Source: Azospirillum sp. TSA2s (GTDB taxonomy: Bacteria > Pseudomonadota > Alphaproteobacteria > Azospirillales > Azospirillaceae). Taken from it: DNA of 64,000 nt. A program made the position numbers and the translations under genes. Under the pieces are notes generated by a model. It worked only from the letters and a program-made list of their open reading frames with translations, was not told the DNA's origin and ran no database searches. Where the stretch lies: contig NZ_CP039648.1 of the NCBI RefSeq assembly GCF_004923315.1, positions 655,001-719,000 of the forward strand, written 5' to 3'. Below, piece after piece: positions 13,018 through 21,693 of this stretch (positions are counted from its first letter, which is position 1; the number at the start of each line of letters is the position of its first letter).

Positions 13018-13716
13018 ATGATCACCATTCGCCATCGCGACGAGCGTGGGGTCGCCAACATGGGTTGGCTGAACAGCAACCACAGCTTCTCGTTCGGCCA
13101 TTACTTCGACCCCGGCCATATGGGCTTCCGCGCCCTGCGGGTCATCAACGAGGACCGGGTGATCCCCGGCGCCGGCTTCCCCACCCATGGGCATGCCAAC
13201 ATGGAGATCGTTTCCTACGTGCTGAACGGCGCGCTGGAGCACAAGGACTCCATCGGCACCGGGTCGGTGATCCGTCCGGGCGAGGTCCAGGTGATGAGCG
13301 CCGGCCGCGGCATCCGCCACAGCGAGTACAATGCGTCGGACACCGAGCCGGTGCATTTCCTCCAGATCTGGATCCTGCCGGAAGCCAACAGCCTGGCGCC
13401 CGGCTACCAGCAGGCGGATTTCCCGGCCGAGCAGAAGCGCGGCACGCTGAAGCTGGTCGGGTCGCGTGACGGTCGGGACGGCAGCGTCACCATCCATCAG
13501 GATGTCGACCTGTACGCCGCGCTTCTGGATGGCGAGGAAAGCGCCACGCTGCCGCTGCGCCCCGGCCGCCATGCCTGGGTCCAGGTCGCCCGCGGCCGGG
13601 TCCATCTGAACGGCACGCTGCTGAAGGCCGGCGACGGCGCCGCGCTGACGGACGAGGAGGCGGTGACGCTTGACCGGGCGGACGAGGCGGAAGTGCTGGT
13701 CTTCGACCTCGCCTAG
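13018..13716 (+). CDS. Pirin family protein (YhhW-like bicupin)
   Basis: 232 residues. The metal-binding cupin motif HGHANMEIVSYVLNG is followed by MSAGRGIRHSE, giving the His/His/His/Glu ligand set of pirins. E. coli YhhW has quercetin 2,3-dioxygenase activity in vitro, but the physiological role of most pirins is unknown. ATG at 13018 begins MITIRHRDERG, the family N-terminus. It lies 120 bp after the kinase gene and ends 7 bp before the convergent ycjF-like gene. Confidence 0.93.
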   Translation: MITIRHRDERGVANMGWLNSNHSFSFGHYFDPGHMGFRALRVINEDRVIPGAGFPTHGHANMEIVSYVLNGALEHKDSIGTGSVIRPGEVQVMSAGRGIRHSEYNASDTEPVHFLQIWILPEANSLAPGYQQADFPAEQKRGTLKLVGSRDGRDGSVTIHQDVDLYAALLDGEESATLPLRPGRHAWVQVARGRVHLNGTLLKAGDGAALTDEEAVTLDRADEAEVLVFDLA

Positions 13717-13723
13717 GGTCACG

Positions 13724-14740
13724 TCACAGCACCTGCTTGGGCAACGACAACAGCTCCTTCCTGATGCGGTTCAGGCTGGGGCGGTTGTCGGGGCCGAAGG
13801 CGATGGGGCGGCACAGGTGCATGGCGGTCAGCCCGACCCGCGCGGTCAGCAGGCCGTTGATCACCCCCTGCCCCATCCGGGTGGAAATGGCGGCGGCGAG
13901 CGATCCGCCCAGCGCCTCCACCGCCACATGGTGGGCGCTTTCCGTCACCCCGGCGACGGCGATGTTGGCGAGCATCCGGCGCAGGAGCCGGAGCGAGCCG
14001 ACGTAGCCGGGCCGGGCGCCGTAGAGGGAGGCGATCTCCCGCACCAGCTTCAGGTTGCGCCACAGCACCACCGCGAAATCCAGCAGTGCCGCCGGGCTGA
14101 GCGCGGTGGCGACCGCGGTGTCGCGCGAGGCGCGCAGAACCCGCTGATAGGCCGCGCGGTCGAGCGGGCTCAGCACCTCGCGGTCGAGCAGCCGCACCAC
14201 CTCATGCTCGTCATGGGCATCGGTGACGTGGTCGCGCACGCGGGCCAGCGCCGGGGCCAGTTCGGGCCGGTCGGCATAGAGCGCCACCAGCGACCCGGCG
14301 AAGCGGTCGGCCCGGCCGCCGGGGGCATCGACCTCCAGCCGGCCGGCCTCCGCCCGCAGTTCCTCGATCCGGCGCAGGCGGCGCAAGGACAGCAGTTCGG
14401 TCACCAGCATCGCGATTGCCGCGATGCCGGCGGTGGCGGCCAGCAGGGCGACCAGAACGCCAAGCGCGAGGCTGGTGGCGAAGGCACGGGCCAGCAGGTC
14501 GGCGGTGTCGAAGCCCAGAGCCACCAGGACCAGCGCCGCCAGCGCCCCGAACAGCCAGCGCCCGAGCCGGCGCGTCGTCCGCACCGGCGTGGCGGGGGCC
14601 GGCAGCAGGTCGGCCGGGTCGCCGGAGCCGGTCAGCAGGGCGGTCTCCTCCTCCGCCGGGACGGGGGCAGCACGGTCGAGGTCCAGCTCCATCGGCGGGA
14701 CCCAGCCCTTTGAGGCATTGCGGGTGTCGCGCTCCGTCAC
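13724..14740 (-). CDS. YcjF-like membrane protein (TIGR01620/DUF697)
   Basis: 338 residues. An acidic Pro-rich N-terminus is followed by two adjacent membrane helices (about 63-85 and 89-112). The C-terminal part, with LLDFAVVLWRNLKLVREIA, matches the DUF697/YcjF region. The ATG overlaps the stop of the ycjX-like gene by 4 bp. The pair is conserved in many proteobacteria and belongs to the phage-shock regulon in E. coli; molecular function is not settled. Confidence 0.88.
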   Translation of the reverse strand: MTERDTRNASKGWVPPMELDLDRAAPVPAEEETALLTGSGDPADLLPAPATPVRTTRRLGRWLFGALAALVLVALGFDTADLLARAFATSLALGVLVALLAATAGIAAIAMLVTELLSLRRLRRIEELRAEAGRLEVDAPGGRADRFAGSLVALYADRPELAPALARVRDHVTDAHDEHEVVRLLDREVLSPLDRAAYQRVLRASRDTAVATALSPAALLDFAVVLWRNLKLVREIASLYGARPGYVGSLRLLRRMLANIAVAGVTESAHHVAVEALGGSLAAAISTRMGQGVINGLLTARVGLTAMHLCRPIAFGPDNRPSLNRIRKELLSLPKQVL

Positions 14741-16119
14741 GTCAGGTAATCCCCCAGCAGGAATTGCAGGGCCTGATCGACGCGGATGTGCGGCAGACCA
14801 CGCGGGTCGCGGCCAAGGTCATCGGGCGGCCGGAAAGGCAGGAAATTGTAGGGACGGTCGCGGCCGGGCGGAAACGCCTCGGCATCCTCCGGAATCTCGC
14901 CGGGGAACAGCACGGTCGGGCGGTCTCGGCCGACGGGGACGCCGCGGACACAGCGCAGTTGCCGGCCCTCATGCTCCGTCACCACGCTTTCGGTGCATTT
15001 CAGCGCGGCGATGGCCATGGTTTCGACCTGGGCGCCTTCGAAACGGATGGCGTTGCGGGCGTCGCCGACCAGCCGGTCGAGCAGAGCGCGAAGCTGGGCA
15101 TGCTGGTGGGCGGCGATGTGGTCGGCCTTGGTCGCGGCGAACAGCACGCGGTCGATCTTGCTGCCGAACAGCCAGTCGAACCAGCCGGACGCGCCGTGGC
15201 GGAAGGGCTCCAGGCTCAGCTCCAGCGCCCGCTTCATGTCGGCCATCCCGGCGGGGCCGGCGTTCAGCGCCCCCAGCACGTCGATCAGCACGATCTGGCG
15301 GTCGAGCCGGGAGAAATGCTCGGCGAAGAAGCGGCGGACGACGTTGGTCTTGTAGGCCTCGTACCGCTCCTCCATCAGCGCCCACAGGCTTCCCCTGCCC
15401 CGCTGGCTCCCATGAAGGGGGCAGAAGGTCAGCAGCGGCGCGTCCTTCATGTCGCCGGGTTCGACGAAGCGGCCGGGCTGGATCAGGCTGAGCAGCGTGT
15501 CGGCGCGGCGGCAGGCGTGGAGATAGTCGGTGTAGAGCGCCGCCCCGCGCCGCGCCGTCTCCTCCTCCGCCGATGCGGCCGGGTCGATGGTGGCGAGCCA
15601 GCCGCGCCAGGATGCCGACAGCTCGTCACGCGGCGGGCGGGCGGCGAGGTCGAGGGTCTGGGCGCTCCATTCCGCGAAGCTCTGGCGCAGCAGCGGCAGG
15701 TCGAGCAGCCATTCGCCGGGGTAATCGACCAGATCGAGGTTCAGCGTCGCCACCGGCTGCACCGAGCGCTTCAGCGCCGACTCCGGACGGTAGCGCAGGG
15801 AGACGCGCATCTGGCCGATGCCGCGCGTCGGCTCCGGCCAATGGGGATCGGGGCCGGTCAGGGCGGCGAGATGGCCTTCGAAATCGAAGCGCGGCACGTC
15901 GGGATCGGGCTGGGGCCGCAGCCGCGCCGCCTGGAAGCGGCCCGACGACATGACGTCGAGGAAGGGCAGCCGCCCGGCCTTCAGCAGGTTGTCGACCAGG
16001 GCGGTGACGAACACGGTCTTGCCCGCCCGCCGCAGTCCGGTGACGCCCACGCGCACCGTCGATTCCAGAAGAAGCCGGCTGCCGGCGTCGTACAGGCTGT
16101 TCAGGTCGGGAATACGCAC
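14737..16119 (-). CDS. YcjX-like P-loop ATPase/GTPase (DUF463)
   Basis: 460 residues, the usual family length. The Walker A motif GLRRAGKT is near residues 28-35, and LVDYPGEWLLDLPLL is the family's second motif. QIVLIDVLGAL and FAATKADH look like later nucleotide-binding motifs. Predicted cytoplasmic. It heads a two-gene operon with the ycjF-like gene, coupled by ATGA. The 240 bp upstream hold a long imperfect inverted repeat (16201-16244) but no obvious sigma-54 promoter. Confidence 0.9.
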   Translation of the reverse strand: MRIPDLNSLYDAGSRLLLESTVRVGVTGLRRAGKTVFVTALVDNLLKAGRLPFLDVMSSGRFQAARLRPQPDPDVPRFDFEGHLAALTGPDPHWPEPTRGIGQMRVSLRYRPESALKRSVQPVATLNLDLVDYPGEWLLDLPLLRQSFAEWSAQTLDLAARPPRDELSASWRGWLATIDPAASAEEETARRGAALYTDYLHACRRADTLLSLIQPGRFVEPGDMKDAPLLTFCPLHGSQRGRGSLWALMEERYEAYKTNVVRRFFAEHFSRLDRQIVLIDVLGALNAGPAGMADMKRALELSLEPFRHGASGWFDWLFGSKIDRVLFAATKADHIAAHQHAQLRALLDRLVGDARNAIRFEGAQVETMAIAALKCTESVVTEHEGRQLRCVRGVPVGRDRPTVLFPGEIPEDAEAFPPGRDRPYNFLPFRPPDDLGRDPRGLPHIRVDQALQFLLGDYLT

Positions 16120-16200
16120 GGGCGGACGTTCACCTCTGGCCGATGACCGGCCCTATATGGGGTCGGCCCGCCGGGATGCGAGGGGGCCGGATGCGACGTT

Positions 16201-16244
16201 TGGAACAGCGTGAAACAGTTTTCGGGGGTGTGTTCACTGTTCCA
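16201..16244. repeat. Imperfect inverted repeat upstream of ycjX
   Basis: TGGAACAG (16201-16208) mirrors CTGTTCCA (16237-16244), extended by TGAA/TTCA after a 2-nt bulge. It lies about 80 bp upstream of the ycjX start. It could be a regulator site or an mRNA hairpin. Confidence 0.4.
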
Positions 16245-16360
16245 TTCGGGCGGCATCGGCGGCGACCTCTGCGGGTGGGGACCGGCGGCCATTCGTATCA
16301 TGGATGCGGGGGAGCGGGTAACGGTGGGATGAAAAACGTCGGGACAGTCAGTGCCACCGC

Positions 16361-16750
16361 TCATGCCGGGGCAAGGTCGGTACAGGGAAAGTCATCGCCC
16401 TTGAACAGCAGCCCCTCACCAGTGTCGGCGGCCAGGGCGTAGGCGAAGCAGTCACCGTAATTGAGACCAGCCGGATGTCCGGTCCCTTTGCCGTAGCGGC
16501 GGAACGCGTCGAGCGCAAGCCGGGCTTGGCGCTCTCCGACCGGCTCGATGCGGATGTCGAACTCGCGCAGCAGATCCTCAAGGGCCTCGCGGTGGGCGCC
16601 GGTCGGATCGCGGCTGGCGATCAGCCCAGCCTCGACGAAATTCGCGGCCGACAGGCGGCACACCGCGGCAGTGGCGAGTTTGGCGAGGAAGGCGGCTGCT
16701 TCCGGCTCGGCCTTCAGGATGGCCACAAGGGCCGAGGTGTCGACGACCAT
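16361..16750 (-). CDS. vapC: VapC-type PIN-domain toxin
   Basis: 129 residues. The acidic PIN residues are visible: Asp4 in VVDTSAL, Glu in NFVEAGL, Asp in NYGDCFAYALA and Asp-Asp in FKGDDF. VapC proteins are Mg-dependent ribonucleases, often cleaving tRNA or rRNA. It starts 3 bp after the antitoxin stop, so the pair is coupled. All catalytic acids are present, so the toxin looks intact. Confidence 0.92.
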   Translation of the reverse strand: MVVDTSALVAILKAEPEAAAFLAKLATAAVCRLSAANFVEAGLIASRDPTGAHREALEDLLREFDIRIEPVGERQARLALDAFRRYGKGTGHPAGLNYGDCFAYALAADTGEGLLFKGDDFPCTDLAPA

Positions 16751-16753
16751 GGC

Positions 16754-17014
16754 TCAGCGCGGCAGGCCGTGTTCGTCGTATAGGTCGGCATCCGGGTTTC
16801 CGCCGTCGTCCAGCGGCGGCAGCGCTTTCACCCGCGCCAACATGCGGTTCACCTTGGCCTGCTGGTCCGGGGTGAGGCAGGAAGTTGCCGGTTGCTCGGC
16901 GCGGGCCAAGGCATCGCGCACGGCCGTGCGGACAACCTCGTCGATACTCTGCCCTCGAATGGCAGCAAGCCGGCGGGCCAGGACTTCCGTTTCAGCGCTC
17001 ACCGGGATGGGCAT
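16754..17014 (-). CDS. vapB: VapB-type antitoxin
   Basis: 86 residues from MPIPVSAETEVLARR. The N-terminal RLAAIRGQSIDEVVRTAVRDAL is a ribbon-helix-helix-like segment typical of PSK/VapB antitoxins. The C-terminal tail PLDDGGNPDADLYDEHGLP should block the PIN toxin. A GTG 22 codons upstream is possible but adds an unconserved tail. It sits 148 bp downstream of the last gene of the pel operon. Confidence 0.85.
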   Translation of the reverse strand: MPIPVSAETEVLARRLAAIRGQSIDEVVRTAVRDALARAEQPATSCLTPDQQAKVNRMLARVKALPPLDDGGNPDADLYDEHGLPR

Positions 17015-17161
17015 CGGCGTCTCCTGTTTCGATCGATCCAGCACAGCTTTCCGGGCCATGAGCCACGGCGTGCTCGCCACGGGACCATTGTGGTGTTCAC
17101 CAAACCACGCGGCAAGGCCGTGCTGCCGGATGCGGCAGAAAGACCACCCTCTGAACCGCCA

Positions 17162-17623
17162 TCACCCCCCGATGTAATGCGGCATCAGCTTCGCCTGATC
17201 GCCGATCCAGACGCTGCAGCGGCTGTCCTGGTTGCGGAAGAAATAGGCTTTGCCGGGCTGGCGGCGGTTCTGCGGGTCGATCAGGTTGGCGCCGCCGGAG
17301 AAGGCGACGCCATAGCGGTAATCCGGCGTCGCCGCCCAATAGAGGCCGTCGATCCGCTGCAGGAAGGCGCCGCGCTGGCACAGGTGCGACAGGGTGCGGT
17401 CCAGCGTGGCGAGGCCCTTCAAGCCAGCGGGCAGGCTGTAGACGGCGCGGCTTTCGGTACGGCGAAGGCGCGGCTCGTGGCCGGGCGGCGGCGGTTCGTA
17501 GGCGCGGAAGGGCGGGCGCAGATGGCCGGAGTCGGTGCGGTCGGTGCGCAGAACCTCCTGCGCGCCGGCGGAGGCCGGAAGCAGCAGCAGGACCAGAAGA
17601 TGAGGGATGTGGCGGCGGGTCAT
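17162..17623 (-). CDS. Small secreted protein of unknown function, last gene of the pel operon
   Basis: 153 residues. A clear signal peptide (MTRRHIPHLLVLLLLPASAGA, cleaved near 21-22) is followed by a Pro-rich linker and a small domain with two Cys (HLCQRGAF and SRCSVW) that could pair in the periplasm. Its ATG overlaps the pelG stop (ATGA), so it is translationally coupled to the Pel machinery. No family is recognised. A periplasmic Pel accessory factor is the simplest inference. Confidence 0.75.
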   Translation of the reverse strand: MTRRHIPHLLVLLLLPASAGAQEVLRTDRTDSGHLRPPFRAYEPPPPGHEPRLRRTESRAVYSLPAGLKGLATLDRTLSHLCQRGAFLQRIDGLYWAATPDYRYGVAFSGGANLIDPQNRRQPGKAYFFRNQDSRCSVWIGDQAKLMPHYIGG

Positions 17624-18999
17624 CGCACCGACGGGTTGTTGGCGACGAAGGCGAAATAGGGCAGCCGCCGCACCGCGTCCGCCACCATCAGATAGGCCAC
17701 CGCGAAGGCCAGCAGCGAGCTGAGGAAATAGCCGTAGCCATACCACGGGAAGCCCATCCGGCTGAACAGCAGGGTGAAGCCGGCATTGGCCGCCATATAG
17801 ACCAGCTGCACCGTCAGGTTCCGCGCCCGCAGGTCGAAATAGGCCAGGATCACCGTGCAGAACAGGAACATCACCTGGAAGAAGGCACCCAGCACGCCGA
17901 AGCGGAACATGCCGATCTGCTGGTACTGCAGGCCGATGGCGCCGACGATGGCGGGGGCCAGGAAGATGCAGACGGCGCAGACCGCCCCTTGCAGGATGAC
18001 GAGGTTGCGGCTGCTGTCGAGCAGGGCGGCGATGATGGCGCGGTGATTGCGGGCGATCTGGTCGAAGGTCGCGTGTTTCTGGATGTCGCGGTAGAAGGCC
18101 TGGTAATGCTCGAAGAAGCGGGTCTCGATGTTCACCGTGAACAGGGTCAGCGCCGGCAGGGTCGTCAGATAGGCGATGAACATGGCGCCGTCATAGGCGC
18201 TGTAGATCGCCATGGCGCCGGAGACCAGTTCGCGTTCCGGCGCGAACCACATGATCCACTTGTCGGTCCAGACGGCGGCATTGGCGAAAAAGCCGATCAG
18301 CGCCAGATCGGCGTATCTGCGGAAATAGGACAGGAAGTCGAACAGCCGGCCGACCGGATAGGGATATTCGGCCAGCACCCGCGCGATCAGCCCGAACTGG
18401 ATCACCGCCAGCCCGGCGGAGAATCCCCAGATCATTCCGGCGGCGCCGAACCGGTCGCCCAGCAGCACCGCCCCGGCCATGCCGGTGGTCATGCCGACGC
18501 CGAAGGCGACGGTGACCGCCAGATAGTCCTTCAGCGCCGACAGGAAGATCGACACCACCCAGATGCCGCAGACCAGGAAGAAATTCGCCAGCCCGCCCAG
18601 CATGATCGGCAGCGGCAGGCCGCTGAACAGCGGGTAGAAGGGTCCGGCGGTCAGGCCGGCAATGGCATAGGCCAGACCCAGCGTCGCCAGCAGCATGCCG
18701 GGCGCCGCCTCCACCTCCTTGGCATAGATGGCGTCGGCGAGATAGCGGGTGGCGACCAGCACCAGCGGCCCGGTGAACACCACCGAGAAGCAGAAATTAT
18801 AGATCACCACCACGCGGAACAGCGTCAGCTGCTCCGGCCCCACCAGATCGCGGCCGAACAGCGTGATGCCGGCCAGCGCCAGGATGGTGAACATCCAGGG
18901 ACCCGACGTGATGAAGGCGGAATGGGCATAGCCCTGCAGCACGCCGAGCAGATCGTCGCGCCGGGCCAGCCGGCGGAGCGCGAAGCCGATGCCGGCCAT
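17620..18999 (-). CDS. pelG: PelG, inner-membrane Pel polysaccharide transporter
   Basis: 459 residues with about twelve membrane segments and the PelG start MAGIGFALRRLARRDDL. In Pseudomonas, PelG is a Wzx/MATE-like 12-TM protein that works with PelD, PelE and PelF to polymerise and move the GalN/GalNAc-rich Pel polymer across the inner membrane. The motif WFAPER and the C-terminal helices follow the family. It begins one base before the pelF stop region, and its stop overlaps the small secreted gene. Confidence 0.95.
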   Translation of the reverse strand: MAGIGFALRRLARRDDLLGVLQGYAHSAFITSGPWMFTILALAGITLFGRDLVGPEQLTLFRVVVIYNFCFSVVFTGPLVLVATRYLADAIYAKEVEAAPGMLLATLGLAYAIAGLTAGPFYPLFSGLPLPIMLGGLANFFLVCGIWVVSIFLSALKDYLAVTVAFGVGMTTGMAGAVLLGDRFGAAGMIWGFSAGLAVIQFGLIARVLAEYPYPVGRLFDFLSYFRRYADLALIGFFANAAVWTDKWIMWFAPERELVSGAMAIYSAYDGAMFIAYLTTLPALTLFTVNIETRFFEHYQAFYRDIQKHATFDQIARNHRAIIAALLDSSRNLVILQGAVCAVCIFLAPAIVGAIGLQYQQIGMFRFGVLGAFFQVMFLFCTVILAYFDLRARNLTVQLVYMAANAGFTLLFSRMGFPWYGYGYFLSSLLAFAVAYLMVADAVRRLPYFAFVANNPSVR

Positions 19000-19000
19000 C

Positions 19001-20569
19001 TCAGGCGGCTCCCTTCAGGTCGAAATCGGCGCGATCCAGGGTCGGCCGGGTCGGCATGGCGATGTGCTCGTCATAGATGGCGCGATAGACGCGGTCGATG
19101 GCGACCTTGTCGTAGGACTGGGCGACGCGCCGGGCGATGGCCTGCGCACAGCGCTCGCGCCAGGGACGGTCGAGCAGAAGGGCACGCAGCTCCCGCGCGG
19201 TGTCGAGCGGGCTGGCGAGCGGCGTCACCGCCCCGCCCGGTCCCAGCGGCGGCACCTCGTCCGGACGGCCCATCAGCAGTTCGGAACAGGAGCCGACATC
19301 GGTCGCCACCGTCGGCACGCCGGACGCGCCGGCCTCCAGGATCACCAGCGGCTGCGCCTCGCTGACGCTGGTCAGCGCGATAGCGTCGATCCTGCCCAGC
19401 CAGTCGGTCAGCTTGACCCGGCCGGCGAAGATCACCGTCTGCTCCAGCCCCAGATGCTTCACGATGGTCCGGCATTCCTCGACATAGCCGGGATCCTCCT
19501 CCAGCGGGCCGAGGATCATCGCCTTCAGGTCGGGGATGTCCTCGCGCAGGATGCCGGCGGCGCGGATGTAGGTCTTCACGTCCTTGATCGGCACGACGCG
19601 GCCGATCAGGGCGATGGTCGGCGGGCGCGGGTTGGGGTCGCGCCGGACCTGGGAATAGCCGGCATAGTCGATGCCGTTGGGCACGATCATCAGCTTGGCC
19701 GGGTCGGCGCCCTGGCGGCGCTGGAACTCCTGGTTTCCGCCGTACAAGGTGATGATGCGGTCGCAGGCGTCGTAACAGGCCTTGGAGTAGCTGGCGAAGG
19801 TGTCCAACCACAGATCGCGCAGGTCGCGCTTCTTCCGGTCGAGCGCCAGGGAGGTGTCGGCCCCCTCGAACAGCCATTCGGCCATCAAGATCTCGATACG
19901 CCGTTCGTTGGTGTAGATGCCGTGTTCGGTCAGCAGGGCCGGGCGGCCGGTTTCCAGCCGCGCCCGCGCGGCGAACAGCCCGGCATAGCCGGTGGAGATG
20001 GCGTGATAGACCGACGCCTGCGGCATCGGCACCAGCAGCGTGGCGAACAGCCCGCTCATCAGCGCCCGGCTGCCCCAGAAATATTCGAGGAAGGAGGCGT
20101 CCGGCAGGGCGGCCCTGCACATGCGCACCACCATCTGGAAGGCGTCCTCGGAATTCAGCAGAGCCCGCTTGCCGATCCGGCCGCGCCGCGGCGCCAGCAG
20201 CCGCAGAACCTCCGCCACCTCGGCCAGCCCTCCGCCCTGCTGCAGGCGGGCTAGCGGCTTTTCCAGGGCCGTCATCAGCCGCCCGGTGCCGGGTTGCCAG
20301 CGCCATCCGGGGGGCGGGTCCTGCAGATAGACATGGGTCAGGCCGGTGACGTTGGCCGGCAGATCATAGGCGAGCTTGCGGGCGCCGCGGTCGGCGACCA
20401 GCGCCACGATGTGGAAGGTCAGGTCGGAGTGCGAGCGGATCAGGTCGTGCGTCCAGGTCGACACGCCGCCGGCGACATAGGGATAGGACCCTTCCATCAG
20501 CAGGCAGACGTCGGCCTTGGGGGCGCGGGGCGCTTCGGGCGGGAGCGGCTGGGACGGGGAGCGGCTCAT
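19001..20569 (-). CDS. pelF: PelF, cytosolic Pel glycosyltransferase
   Basis: 522 residues. GT4-type glycosyltransferase with LLMEGSYPYVAGGVSTW at the N-terminus, a PelF hallmark. TEHGIYTNERRIEI, the donor-site GRVVPIKDVKT and the E-x7-E motif EAQPLVILE are also present. PelF uses UDP-GalNAc/UDP-sugar to build the Pel chain. The ATG at 20569 overlaps the pelE stop (ATGA). Longer in-frame extensions upstream run antiparallel to pelE coding sequence and are rejected. Confidence 0.96.
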   Translation of the reverse strand: MSRSPSQPLPPEAPRAPKADVCLLMEGSYPYVAGGVSTWTHDLIRSHSDLTFHIVALVADRGARKLAYDLPANVTGLTHVYLQDPPPGWRWQPGTGRLMTALEKPLARLQQGGGLAEVAEVLRLLAPRRGRIGKRALLNSEDAFQMVVRMCRAALPDASFLEYFWGSRALMSGLFATLLVPMPQASVYHAISTGYAGLFAARARLETGRPALLTEHGIYTNERRIEILMAEWLFEGADTSLALDRKKRDLRDLWLDTFASYSKACYDACDRIITLYGGNQEFQRRQGADPAKLMIVPNGIDYAGYSQVRRDPNPRPPTIALIGRVVPIKDVKTYIRAAGILREDIPDLKAMILGPLEEDPGYVEECRTIVKHLGLEQTVIFAGRVKLTDWLGRIDAIALTSVSEAQPLVILEAGASGVPTVATDVGSCSELLMGRPDEVPPLGPGGAVTPLASPLDTARELRALLLDRPWRERCAQAIARRVAQSYDKVAIDRVYRAIYDEHIAMPTRPTLDRADFDLKGAA

Positions 20570-21693
20570 GCGGCCAGCTCCTTGGCGGCGGTCTCCGGGG
20601 CGGCCGTTTCGTCGTCGCGCCACAGGGCGAAGACGTCGCGCAACGCATCGGGCAGCGCCGCCCCGTCGCCCAGCAGGTCGGGCCGGCGGATGGGCAGCGC
20701 GCGCAGATCGCCGAAGCGGCCGAGCCGGAAAAGGCTCTCGGCATACCAGAACAGGATGCGGCTGTCGGACGTGCGGTCGAACAGCGGCTCCAGCCTCGCC
20801 GCCGCCTCCGCCGCCAGTCCGCAGCGCAGCAGCAGCCGGCCGAGGTCGAGGCGGATGCCGTCGTCGTCGGGCGCCAGCTCCAGGCTGCGGCGGTAGCCGT
20901 CCAGCGCCTTTTCGCGGATCTCCGCCTCGCGGTTGGTATCGAGCAGGCCGCAAAAGGCGTAGTCGTCGAGGTGGCGGGACAGGGCGGCCAGGGCGCCGGC
21001 GTCGTCCGGATGGGCGCGGGCGGCATGGTCGAGCGACTGCCAGCGCTCGTTGAACTCATGCTCCACCCGCGCGGTCGCGGTGGCGGCCTGGACGCGGACG
21101 GACGGGTCGGCATCGGCGAGGCCGGCCTTCAGCGCGGGCGTGAAGGCGGGGCGAAAATGGCGGGCGACCAGTGCGATCACCGCCTGCTTCTGCTGCGGCG
21201 TGCCCATCCACATCATGTCGGTGAAGGATTCGCCGGCGACCAGATGGGCGTTCTCGCGGCCCGACACGATCAGCTCATACAGCTCCTGCGCCGGGCCGGT
21301 CTCGCTTTCGGGGAAAAGAGAGAGATACCAGTCCTGGAAGCCGGTGGCATAGCGGCTGAACAGCGCCAGCAGCGCCGCGGTCACCAGCGTGCAGGCGGCG
21401 CCCAGCGGACCCAGAGGCACCATGGTGACCAGCAGCAGCCCGGCCAGCCGCAGGTCGCGGCCCCGCCGCGCCCGGCTGCGCACCCACAAACCGACCAGTC
21501 CGCAGAGCAGCAGGTGCAGCGCCGCGGCCGATGGTGCGGCGAAGGGGATGCCGGACAGGCCGAACGCCAGTGCTCCAGAATCGAGCAGGCCGGCGCCGAG
21601 CGTCGCCGCCACCAGCTCGCCCGTGCCGGCGACCGGGCGGTCGCCCGCCAGCGTGCCGATGGTTTCAGCGGAATCGGGGGCCGGGCCGGTCAT
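20566..21693 (-). CDS. pelE: PelE, membrane protein with TPR-like C-terminus
   Basis: 375 residues. Two or more membrane helices lie at about 55-115. A helical repeat region follows, with HEAT-like SVRVQAATATARVEHEFNE and TPR-like segments (DDGIRLDLGRLLLRCGLAAEA). In Pseudomonas, PelE binds PelD and PelG in the inner-membrane complex. It overlaps pelD upstream and pelF downstream by 4 bp each. Identity rests on position and architecture more than on sequence motifs. Confidence 0.85.
   Translation of the reverse strand: MTGPAPDSAETIGTLAGDRPVAGTGELVAATLGAGLLDSGALAFGLSGIPFAAPSAAALHLLLCGLVGLWVRSRARRGRDLRLAGLLLVTMVPLGPLGAACTLVTAALLALFSRYATGFQDWYLSLFPESETGPAQELYELIVSGRENAHLVAGESFTDMMWMGTPQQKQAVIALVARHFRPAFTPALKAGLADADPSVRVQAATATARVEHEFNERWQSLDHAARAHPDDAGALAALSRHLDDYAFCGLLDTNREAEIREKALDGYRRSLELAPDDDGIRLDLGRLLLRCGLAAEAAARLEPLFDRTSDSRILFWYAESLFRLGRFGDLRALPIRRPDLLGDGAALPDALRDVFALWRDDETAAPETAAKELAA

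Noticed and set aside
11413..13716. A 767-codon frame joining kinase-region DNA to the pirin
   Set aside because: Its first ~535 codons are an out-of-frame reading of the histidine kinase. Only the pirin part from 13018 is real.
14416..16146. A 576-codon plus-strand frame opposite ycjX/ycjF
   Set aside because: Shadow frame; the minus-strand genes carry the P-loop and family motifs.
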